Positions 53,663-64,000 of a DNA stretch of 64,000 nucleotides are shown here, one piece after another (position 1 is the stretch's first letter; every line of letters begins with the position of its first letter). Under the pieces are notes generated by a model, which ran no database searches, was not told the origin of the DNA, and saw only the letters and a list, made by a program, of their open reading frames with translations. This DNA is from Candidatus Gastranaerophilales bacterium (GTDB lineage: Bacteria; Cyanobacteriota; Vampirovibrionia; Gastranaerophilales; Gastranaerophilaceae). The translations under genes and the position numbers were made by a program. Location: the NCBI GenBank assembly GCA_944325175.1, contig CALUYZ010000001.1, positions 62,001 through 126,000 of the forward strand, given 5' to 3'.

Positions 53663-53827
53663 ATTTTTTGCTTTCCTTTCAACTTTTTGCATCAATTTGT
53701 TTTATTTTGTTGCAATCCATTGAAAGTATCGCACTTGCAACACTTTTTGCCCACTCAAAAGATTGCTCTGCTATTTTTTTCGTCTTGAACAAAATCCAAA
53801 ACAATGCTATATTAATAAAAAGACCTA

Positions 53828-53860
53828 AAATGCACCAAACTAAAACATTTTGGTGCATTT
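53828..53860. repeat. TGCACCA hairpin, copy 2
   Basis: AAATGCACCAAA (53828-53839) and TTTGGTGCATTT (53849-53860) with a 9-base loop; T-rich on the right, moderately T-rich when read leftward. It may terminate in both directions between genes B and C. Confidence 0.82.
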
Positions 53861-53885
53861 TTTATTATCAAATTCCCCCACAAAA

Positions 53886-53908
53886 GTAGGTTGGGCTTTC
53901 AGCCCAAC
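53886..53908 (+). repeat. REP-like palindrome with GTAG head, copy 2
   Basis: Identical to 52523-52545. The flanks are also conserved (AATTCCCCCACAAAA before, ATCATCAAA after), and the roughly 180-base block from here to the gene end is nearly the same in both gaps, so the gaps were duplicated with the genes. Confidence 0.75.
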
Positions 53909-53954
53909 ATCATCAAAACGTTTTCCACCACCCTTTTTTAAACATCAAAACAAC

Positions 53955-53982
53955 AAAAAAGCGCCACTTAAAAAAGTGACGC
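53955..53982 (-). terminator. Terminator of the C-D-E prepilin unit
   Basis: Read leftward: GCGTCACTT, loop, AAGTGGCGC (53982-53961), then TTTTTT. Same as the gene B terminator. Confidence 0.78.
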
Positions 53983-54049
53983 CCAAGATAAAAAATATAG
54001 TTGAAAAGAAATTTATTATTCATTTTGTAAAAATGACAAAATGACAATT

Positions 54050-55021
54050 TTATCTCCTTAGGCAGCGCACGTAGCCCATATTAAAACGAGCGTTGTGGTC
54101 ACGGCCGCCAATAGTGAAGTACTGGGCCCAGGCTAACCCAGAAGTGCCCAGCGAAAAGACCGAGCCTGACCAATAGAAGCCAGTGCTTTTATCTAGGTTG
54201 ATAAGAGGTGCATTTACAAATAGTGATGCAAGTTCATCTCTATCAGGTAGCCTTAGATCTTCTCCCATGGCTTTACATGCCGTTGGTGCATCTATTTCGC
54301 CTTCTGTTTCTGTATATTGTTTTACTTTTGATGTGTAATCTGTATTGTACGGAATTGGCGCTACGACAACAGGACTTTTATTGTAGAAAGCCGTGATAAA
54401 TCCGACATCTTTACCTACTTGATTAGGTCCCTCCGCACCGTTTAGGTCGTATATAAAGTTAACACACATTTTGTTTTGAGTGTAGTGGTTAGCTGTTGTA
54501 TCTGAACTACATAATGGGTTATAGAATACCGCTATAGATTCCCCGTTGACTGTTTCAAATGCAGCCGCTTTTGTATCTGCCATATCACCGTTTTCACCTG
54601 ATACATGGTTTCCGTTTAATAATTTTTCATTCAACTCACTCATCTTTGCTGGGAATGTAATTTCAGAAACCGCATCTAATGTTGTAATTTTGCTTGGAAT
54701 TCCGCAAGATGAAAGTTTATCGGGTCTGCAAACGTTATTTATTTTGTAAACTTTTGATAAAGCATCTAAAATAAAACTTTCAGCAGCTGTGTCTGTTGTT
54801 GCATTACCGTCGCCGTCTTCAGTATACGTTCCATACCCACCCAAACTGTTCATCTGTCCAATAGCCTGAGCTAGTCTGGCATGAAGTGCTTTCTTTTGAG
54901 CATCCCATGCTTTCTCGTTTACATTAACCAATAAACTTGGCAAAGTAATTGCGGCGACTATGCCAATAATTGCTAAAGTAATCAGAATTTCAGCAAGCGT
55001 AAAGCCTGTTTTCTTTTTCAT
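54050..55021 (-). CDS. Prepilin-like protein C with lectin-like variable C-terminus
   Basis: A 323-residue paralogue. Leader MKKKTG, then FTLAEILITLAIIG. C-terminus: DLRLPDRDELASLFVNAPLINL, YWSGSVFSLGTSGLAW, variable segment, YVRCLRR. The N-terminal coding sequence is identical at the base level to gene D over at least 60 bases, suggesting gene conversion or recent duplication. It lies 47 bases after gene D, and with E and D forms one transcription unit in the order E, D, C. Confidence 0.85.
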   Translation of the reverse strand: MKKKTGFTLAEILITLAIIGIVAAITLPSLLVNVNEKAWDAQKKALHARLAQAIGQMNSLGGYGTYTEDGDGNATTDTAAESFILDALSKVYKINNVCRPDKLSSCGIPSKITTLDAVSEITFPAKMSELNEKLLNGNHVSGENGDMADTKAAAFETVNGESIAVFYNPLCSSDTTANHYTQNKMCVNFIYDLNGAEGPNQVGKDVGFITAFYNKSPVVVAPIPYNTDYTSKVKQYTETEGEIDAPTACKAMGEDLRLPDRDELASLFVNAPLINLDKSTGFYWSGSVFSLGTSGLAWAQYFTIGGRDHNARFNMGYVRCLRR

Positions 55022-55068
55022 AAAAATTACCTTTCTATATTTATTTATTTATTTTGTCTGACAAATTT

Positions 55069-56041
55069 TTATTTCCTGATGCAACGTACATAGCCTGTAT
55101 TGGCACGAACATTGCGGTAGCGAAGCCCATTATTAAAACGCTGTGTCCAACCCAATCCTGAACCGCCTATTGATATAACAGAGCCTGACCAATAGTCGCT
55201 GGTTTTTTCACCTAAATTAATTAGGGGGGGCGTTTACGAATAATGACGCCAGTTCATCTCTGTCAGGAAGCCTTAAGTCCTCTCCTATGGTTTTGCATAT
55301 TGTTGAAGCGTCAACTTTTCCTTGTGCTATTGAATATTGTGATACTTCTGAGGTGTAATCCGTGTTATATGGTGCGGGTGCAACCACAACAGAATTTTTA
55401 TTATAAAGAGCTGTTATGAAACCAACATCTTTGCCTACTTGATTAGGTCCTTCGCTGCCGTTTAGGTCATAAACAAAGTTAACACACATTTTATTTTGGG
55501 TATAATGGTATGCCGTTGAATCTGAGCTGCACAAAGGATTATAAAAAACTGCTATTGATTCGCCGTTAACCGTTTCAAATGCAGCTGCTTTTGTGTCTGC
55601 AACATCGCCGTCTTCGCCTTCAAAGTGTTGCCCGTTTATAAGTTTTGTATTTAATTCGCTAATTTTGGTCGGAAAATTAATTTCAGAAACCGCATCTAAT
55701 GTTGTAATTTTGCTTGGAATTCCGCAAGATGAAAGCTTATCAGGTCCGCAAACATTGTTAATTTTATAAACTTTAGATAGCGCATCCAAAATAAAACTTT
55801 CAGCTGACGTATCAACTGTTTCATCATCATTTTCGCCTTTTGTATATGTTCCATATCCACCTAGGGTGTTCATCTGTCCAATAGCCTGAGCTAGTCTGGC
55901 ATGAAGCGCTTTCTTTTGAGCATCCCATGCTTTCTCGTTTACATTAACCAATAAACTTGGCAAAGTAATTGCGGCGACAATACCTATAATTGCTAAAGTA
56001 ATCAGAATTTCGGCAAGCGTAAAGCCTGTTTTCTTTTTCAT
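55069..56041 (-). pseudogene. Prepilin-like gene D, frameshifted in a homopolymer (off-phase or broken)
   Basis: Translation from ATG 56041 runs 274 codons and stops at 55217 just after VNAPPN. The intact C-terminus (LINLGEKTSDYWSGSV, ending YVRCIRK) continues in another frame to a stop at 55069-55071. The break is a run of seven C on the coding strand (seven G at 55224-55230) where six C would restore the frame. Removing one base gives exactly 323 residues, as in all paralogues. This is either phase variation by slippage, a recent mutation or a sequencing error. The truncated product lacks the lectin-like end. Confidence 0.88.
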
Positions 56042-56085
56042 AAATAATTACCTTTCTATATTTATTTATTTTGTCTGACAAATTT

Positions 56086-57057
56086 TTATTTCCTGATGCA
56101 ACGTACATAACCCTTGCTTGAGCGGGTAGGACGAAGACGAACGCCATCGCTGAAATGTATACGCCAAGCTAAACCGCTGGTGCCTGATGATATAACTGAG
56201 CCTGACCAATAATCATTTGCACTTTTACTCAAGTTCATAAGAGCGGCATTTACAAAAAGTGATGCGGTTTCGTCCCTGTCAGGAAGCCTTAAGTCTTCTC
56301 CCATTGTTTTGCATACGGCGGGTGCATCAAGCGTTTCTGCATTTTCTGAATATTGTGGTACTGTCGAAGTATAATCGGTGCCATAAGGAACAGGTGCTAC
56401 AACAACAGGGTTTTTGTTGTAGAAAGCAGTGATAAATCCAACATCTTTGCCTACTTGATTAGGTCCTTCGCTGCCGTTTAAATCATACAGAAAATTAACA
56501 CACATTTTGTTTTGAACATAATGATTAACAGTTGTATCGGAACTGCACAAAGGATTATAAAAAACCGCAATAGATTCACCGTTAACCGTCTCAAATGCAG
56601 CAGCCTTTGTATTTGCAACGCTACCGTCTTCACCTTCTATGTGCTGACCATTTAACATTGTTTCATTTAATTCGCTAATTTTGGTCGGAAAATTAATTTC
56701 AGAAACCGCATCCAGTGTTGTAATTTTACTTGGAATACCGCAAGAGCTTAATTTATCAGGACCGCAAACATTATTAATTTTATAAACTTTTGATAGGGCA
56801 TCTAATATAAAACTTTCAGCTGCCGTATCAACTGTTGCGGTTCCTTCCTCATCTTCCGTATATGTTCCATACCCACCCAATGTGTTCATCTGTCCAATAG
56901 CTTGCGCTAGTCTGGCATGAAGAGCTTTTTTCTGTGCATCCCATGCTTTTTCATTAACATTTACAAGTAGGCTTGGCAAAGTAATTGCAGCAACAATACC
57001 TATAATTGCCAAAGTGATTAGAATTTCGGCAAGTGTAAAGCCTGTTTTCTTTTTCAT
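56086..57057 (-). CDS. Prepilin-like protein E with lectin-like variable C-terminus
   Basis: A 323-residue paralogue, first gene of the E-D-C unit. Leader MKKKTG and FTLAEILITLAIIG. C-terminal DLRLPDRDETASLFVNAALMNL, YWSGSVISSGTSGLAW, variable segment, YVRCIRK. Its variable stretch is the most divergent of the five, including a Pro-Thr pair where the others have Asn-Ala or Asn-Gly. Upstream region shared with gene A. Confidence 0.85.
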   Translation of the reverse strand: MKKKTGFTLAEILITLAIIGIVAAITLPSLLVNVNEKAWDAQKKALHARLAQAIGQMNTLGGYGTYTEDEEGTATVDTAAESFILDALSKVYKINNVCGPDKLSSCGIPSKITTLDAVSEINFPTKISELNETMLNGQHIEGEDGSVANTKAAAFETVNGESIAVFYNPLCSSDTTVNHYVQNKMCVNFLYDLNGSEGPNQVGKDVGFITAFYNKNPVVVAPVPYGTDYTSTVPQYSENAETLDAPAVCKTMGEDLRLPDRDETASLFVNAALMNLSKSANDYWSGSVISSGTSGLAWRIHFSDGVRLRPTRSSKGYVRCIRK

Positions 57058-57365
57058 AAATAATTACCTTTCTATTGCTAAATAATTCCAACAGGAATAT
57101 ATGATAAGTATTACTTCACATATTCTAATATTATCATTATTTTATATTGCCTTCAATGCATGGAGTAAGGCTTTATCCTTTTCAACTTTGCACCAATTTG
57201 AGCAAGTTTGATGCAATGGGTTAAAAGTTTTGTTGTGAAAGGGTTTTGGGAATTAAAAAATGAAAAATATTGAGGTTTTGATGTATTGAATTCATGTGGA
57301 AATGGTGATATATTGAGAAAAAGAAGATAAATGCACCAAGATTGCTCATTTTGGTGCATTTTTTT
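57058..57365. repeat. Duplicated upstream region, copy at gene E
   Basis: Partner of 52191-52500. It probably carries the promoter of the E-D-C unit; on the leftward strand TTGAAG followed 17 bases later by TAACAT-like sequence occurs in copy A, but the match is weak. Ends with the hairpin at 57329-57361. Confidence 0.8.
57329..57361. repeat. TGCACCA hairpin, copy 3
   Basis: AAATGCACCAA (57329-57339) and TTGGTGCATTT (57351-57361), 11-bp stem, T-run to the right. Confidence 0.82.
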
Positions 57366-57458
57366 GGTTGAAAAAGCTCTTTATGTAAGAATGACTAAAA
57401 TAATAGGGCAGATGGATGCGTTGGGTGGTTATGGAATGTATGCGGAAGATAAGATTTT

Positions 57459-57482
57459 GTTGGGGTAGAAACCCCAACCTAC
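57459..57482 (-). repeat. REP-like palindrome with GTAG head, reverse copy
   Basis: Read leftward: GTAG, GTTGGGGT-TTCT-ACCCCAAC. Same design as the two rightward copies, with compensatory changes in the stem (GGGGT/ACCCC instead of GGGCT/AGCCC), which shows that the stem, not the sequence, is conserved. The gap 57362-57715 also contains the fourth TGCACCA hairpin; no gene is seen in it. Confidence 0.7.
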
Positions 57483-57521
57483 GAAGTTTTAGTGTATGAA
57501 TTTAAAATTAAGCAATAAAAA

Positions 57522-57547
57522 TGCACCATAATATTCATTATGGTGCA
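57522..57547. repeat. TGCACCA hairpin, copy 4
   Basis: TGCACCATAAT (57522-57532) and ATTATGGTGCA (57537-57547), 11-bp stem, loop ATTC. No T-run, so it is not a terminator; it lies about 170 bases before the rightward prepilin gene. Confidence 0.78.
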
Positions 57548-57715
57548 AATGGTTTATATGTATTAATATTATCATTGTTTTTTGGAAGTTACAAGCATTA
57601 TATTTTTGAAATATTGTGTATTTTTAACAGGTTGCTGTTCAATGAGGTTAATCTTTTTCGGTTTTTTGAAACAAAATGAATATTTTGGTCTAAAAAATTG
57701 AAAGGATAGAATGAT

Positions 57716-58462
57716 ATGAAAAAGTTTAGAGGTTTTACGTTGGCTGAGGTGTTGATAACTTTGGCGATTATTGGGGTTGTGGCGGCGATTTCGATACCAA
57801 GTGTAATTTCAAACTCGCAGCAGAGGGAGTTTAAAACAGGGTTGAAAAAGGCGGTGAGTGTTTTGAATAGTACAATAACGATGAATATGGCAATAGATGG
57901 GGAAAGCCCTTATGATAACGGAAATTTGTTTGGGTATTTGCAAAGACATATGAACGTTATGTCTTCAACTTATTCTTTACCTTGGTGGTGTGCTTATTGT
58001 AGAGATAACTCCTCAAATTGTGCAGGCGCTTTTGTGTGCAAGGATAATGCGGCTTTTTATACGACTGACGGCATGAGATTTGAGTTCCATGGCGGAGCTG
58101 CGACTAATTCACGTTATCTAAGAACCTATGAGCATAATGTTCCTTTGTGTCAAGTCCAATATACAACTGTAGAAGGGCTTTCCACTTGTGGCGGTTGCGG
58201 AAGTTACGGGTTAAACAATAATCCTGATGAAACAACAAAGGCGCCTTGCTTAATTATGGTTGATGTAAATGGCGACAGAAAGCCGACCCCGGGCAATGTT
58301 AATGCACAAAATGTTGAAGAAGGCGGAAAATATAACTTATACATACCGGCTTCGCCTGATTCAAAAGTTTTAAGGGATATTTTTCCCATAATGATTACCG
58401 ACCGTGAAGCAATTCCTTACGGAGTTGTAGCCCAAAAGGCAATGTATGAGGCGCAAAAATAA
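57716..58462 (+). CDS. Prepilin-like protein, divergent type
   Basis: A 248-residue prepilin. Leader MKKFRG, then FTLAEVLITLAIIGVVAAIS. The body is unrelated to the five leftward paralogues: it is Cys-rich (WWCAYCRDNSSNC, then CGGCGSYG) and contains an acidic, possibly metal-binding strand-turn (LIMVDVNGDRKPTPGN) near the end. The first 80 bases use G/C-ending codons more than the rest of the window (TTGGCGATTATTGGGG). It likely shares export and PilD-type processing with its neighbours. Ribosome site GAAAGGATAG. Confidence 0.82.
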   Translation: MKKFRGFTLAEVLITLAIIGVVAAISIPSVISNSQQREFKTGLKKAVSVLNSTITMNMAIDGESPYDNGNLFGYLQRHMNVMSSTYSLPWWCAYCRDNSSNCAGAFVCKDNAAFYTTDGMRFEFHGGAATNSRYLRTYEHNVPLCQVQYTTVEGLSTCGGCGSYGLNNNPDETTKAPCLIMVDVNGDRKPTPGNVNAQNVEEGGKYNLYIPASPDSKVLRDIFPIMITDREAIPYGVVAQKAMYEAQK

Positions 58463-58500
58463 ATTAAAATTTGTAAAAATGCAGTAGTTATTAATTATAA

Positions 58501-59630
58501 TTACTGCATTTCAAGCCAAGTTTTAATTCTGTCTGAAACGTATGTGAAACTTTCTTTTCTTCCGATGTCACCTGTTTTTGCACCATAAATTATAACGGGA
58601 ACCATTTCTCTTGTGTGGTCTGACCCTTTATATGTAGGGTCGCAGCCGTGGTCTGCAGTTATAATTAAAAGGTCGTTTTCATCCATATTTTGAATAAATT
58701 TAGGAAGATAAGAATCAACTTCTTCGATTGCTTTTTTATAGCCTAAATAATCACGCCTATGACCATATAGCATATCTGTATCAACTAAATTTGTAAAAAT
58801 TAAAGAAGAATCTTTTTTGTTTTGAATTGCATCCAATGTTGCATTTAAACCTTCTGTGTTTCCGCCTGTGGGCTTGCTTTCAGATATTCCTTTGCCTGTA
58901 AAAATATCTTTAATTTTACCTATTGCATAAACTTTTCCATTGTTTTTAACAATCTCGTCAAGCAAAGTATCTTTTGGGGGCGCAACGGAATAATCATGGC
59001 GCAATGAACCAATTCTTGAGGGTTTGCCGTCTATAATTTTATAAGGACGGGCAATAACCCTTGATATGCCATAGCCTTCATCTAAAAGTTCTCTTGCGAT
59101 TTTGCACCATTCATATAATGTTTCAATCGGAATTAAATCTATATCAACTGCAATTTGAAAAACACTGTCTGCTGATGTGTAGATTATTGGGAATTTTGTT
59201 TTATGATGTTCTTCGTTTAATTCTTCAATAATTTTTGTGCCTGATGCGGGCAAGTTCCCCAAAATGCCGCCACAGTTTGTTTTTTGAATAAATTTTTCAA
59301 TTAATTCATCAGGGAAATTAATGTATGTTTTAAAGGGGTTATCCAAAACAAGCCCTGCAATTTCCCAGTGCCCTGTTGTTGTGTCTTTTCCTTTTGATTT
59401 TACTTTCATTATGCCATATTCAGCTGTTGGAGAATTTGTTTTTTTAACACCTAAAATATCTTTAATATTTCCTAAGCCCATTTTTTCAAAGTTTGGAACA
59501 TTAAGCCCCCCGCTTGCTTTTGCTAAATTGCATAAGGTGTTAACGGTGCTATCATCGCCAAATTCAAGGCTATCTGGCATTGCACCTATTCCCATAGAAT
59601 CTATTACAATAATTATTGCTCTTTTTTTGT

Positions 59631-59634
<4 letters not shown>
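58501..59634 (-). CDS. deoB: Phosphopentomutase
   Basis: A 377-residue, two-manganese enzyme that interconverts (deoxy)ribose 1- and 5-phosphate in nucleoside salvage. Alkaline-phosphatase-type motifs: IIVIDSMGIGAMPDS at the start, GKDTTTGHWEIAGL with the phosphorylated Thr, YTSADSVFQIA, and LIITADHGCDPTYKGSDHTREMVP. Full length. It overlaps the decarboxylase gene by four bases. Confidence 0.96.
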
Positions 59635-63004
<3,370 letters not shown>

Positions 63005-63019
63005 GAAAGAGGTTTTTTT

Positions 63020-63736
63020 ATGAAAAAATTGTTAGCTTTATTTGCTTTTATTCTTGTTTTAACAACGGCAGCTTATGCAGAAGCCAAGCAAGAACAAGGC
63101 TATATTTCAGTAAATGTTGAAGCAAGCGAAGATTATAACCCGACATTGGTTAAACTTTCTTTTGCAATAGAAACAAGAGATAAAGACCCTGAAATTACGG
63201 CAAATTTAAACAAACAGCAAAGCGAAAAAGTAATTAACGCCGTAAAAGCCTTAATTGACACAACCAAAAACGAAACTATAAAAACAACTTCATATTATTT
63301 TAACCCCGAATACAGCTATAAAGACGGCAGAAAATTAACGGGCTATGTTGCAGTTAATACACTTCAAATTGCAATTAAAGATCCGAACAAAACAGGAAAA
63401 ATAATTTCAACTGCCCTTTCTAACGGTGCAAATTCAGTTAGCGGCTTAGAATTCATTCTTGAAGAAACGAACGATAACTGCAACTTATTAATGCAAAAAG
63501 CGGCACAAGGCGCAAAAGAAAGAGCGAATAAAATTGCAGCTTCAATGAATACATCAGTTATCGGCATAAAATCAATTAATGCAAGCTGTTCAACAAATTC
63601 AAATTATTCAGCCAACCTTAGAATGATGAACTCAAAAGCTATGGCAGATACAGCCGCAGAAGGAGCAAACATTCCCGTTGAAATGGGCAAAACAAAATTA
63701 AGAGCTTATGTAAACGCTGATTTTTATGTTAAATAA
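63020..63736 (+). CDS. Exported SIMPL-domain (DUF541) protein
   Basis: A 238-residue protein. Signal peptide residues 1-22 (KKLLALFAFILVLTTAAYA). The rest is a single SIMPL domain: YISVNVEASEDYNPTLVKLSFAIET, then NPEYSYKDGRKLTGYVAVNTLQI, and LMQKAAQGAKERANKIAASM. Periplasmic; the domain forms oligomers in other proteins and its function is poorly known. It is 15 bases from ligA and precedes a terminator. Confidence 0.9.
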   Translation: MKKLLALFAFILVLTTAAYAEAKQEQGYISVNVEASEDYNPTLVKLSFAIETRDKDPEITANLNKQQSEKVINAVKALIDTTKNETIKTTSYYFNPEYSYKDGRKLTGYVAVNTLQIAIKDPNKTGKIISTALSNGANSVSGLEFILEETNDNCNLLMQKAAQGAKERANKIAASMNTSVIGIKSINASCSTNSNYSANLRMMNSKAMADTAAEGANIPVEMGKTKLRAYVNADFYVK

Positions 63737-63751
63737 ATTTCTTTTCATTAA

Positions 63752-63779
63752 AATCGCCCTATAAAAGGGCGATTTTTTT
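63752..63779 (+). terminator. Terminator of the ligA-SIMPL unit
   Basis: AATCGCCCT (63752-63760), loop ATAAA, AGGGCGATT (63766-63774), then T-run. Confidence 0.92.
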
Positions 63780-63843
63780 CTTTAAATTTGACATTTTCTT
63801 TGCTGAAAGCTTAAAATTAGAAAAGTTGAACAATGGGTAATTT

Positions 63844-64000
63844 ATGCGCGCATTAATTGTTGCAATATACATTATAACAATGTTTTACTTTTTATTTAGA
63901 GGCTATGGCTACATATTTGCCTCTATGCTTGTTTTAGGAATTATTTTCATAATGTGCCTTCCGATGCACAAAAGAAAGCAAATCGAAAATGCTAAAATAA
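63844..64000 (+). CDS. Membrane protein (partial, cut by window edge)
   Basis: An open frame from ATG 63844 to the window end, 52 codons: MRALIVAIYIITMFYFLF, then YGYIFASMLVLGIIFIMCLP, then a basic stretch KRKQIENAKI. Two membrane helices with a short loop. No family can be named from this fragment. Confidence 0.55.
   Translation, partial: MRALIVAIYIITMFYFLFRGYGYIFASMLVLGIIFIMCLPMHKRKQIENAKI

Noticed and set aside
52464..57547. CRISPR-like array from repeated TGCACCA elements
   Set aside because: The copies are hairpins spaced hundreds to thousands of bases apart with no regular spacers.

Overview
The window comes from an AT-rich, Gram-negative-type bacterium. It has lipid A genes (lpxA, fabZ, lpxC, lpxD), a heptose-type nucleotidyltransferase, cyanobacterial-looking nusB and ftsY, and a cluster of prepilins with the leader motif GFTLAEILITLAIIG. 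Together these fit a gut Gastranaerophilales (Vampirovibrionia, non-photosynthetic Cyanobacteriota). The assignment is inference from gene content; no rRNA is present.

Layout. 1-263: start of a leftward SPP1-type phage portal gene cut by the window edge. 473-1447: a lineage-specific protein. 1454-1856: a perfect 192-bp direct repeat that copies the 3' end of ftsY. 1689-9065: housekeeping genes (ftsY, nusB, glycosyltransferase, glyS, ylxR, diguanylate cyclase, small membrane protein). 9443-21689: a rightward, compact PBSX/Xkd-like contractile phage cassette with scaffold, major capsid protein, head-tail connectors, sheath, tube, frameshifted assembly chaperone, a very short protein in the tape-measure slot, baseplate, collar fibre and an M15 peptidase. 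It has no terminase, portal, integrase or recognisable phage repressor. The only portal in the window is the one at the left edge, about 9 kb away and on the opposite strand.

22020-50934: mostly leftward host genes. They include a lytic transglycosylase, pheT, lepB, a prenyl synthase, an M29 aminopeptidase, the lpx/fabZ block, rfaE2, a SurA/PrsA-type foldase, mfd, a ROK kinase, an acyltransferase, an ABC exporter, several orphan proteins (one with LysM plus two EF-hands), aroE, topA, dprA, a TPR protein and fixC-fixX.

51219-58462: a prepilin island with five leftward paralogues of 323 codons each (one broken by a single extra base in a homopolymer), plus one divergent rightward prepilin. The five share a nearly constant N-terminus and body, then a C-type-lectin-like tail. 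In that tail, variation falls almost only at first and second codon positions, the signature expected of a diversity-generating retroelement target or of strong diversifying selection. Intergenic regions here carry REP-like palindromes with a GTAG head and a family of TGCACCA hairpins not noticed elsewhere in the window. 58501-64000: deoB, a PLP decarboxylase, ligA, a SIMPL-domain protein and the start of a membrane protein.

Main points of interest: (1) a domesticated-looking phage particle locus with its portal split away and no packaging motor in view; (2) a dnaX-like A AAA AAG frameshift cassette inside it; (3) the hypervariable prepilin/lectin array with its own repeat families; (4) the perfect duplication of the ftsY end.
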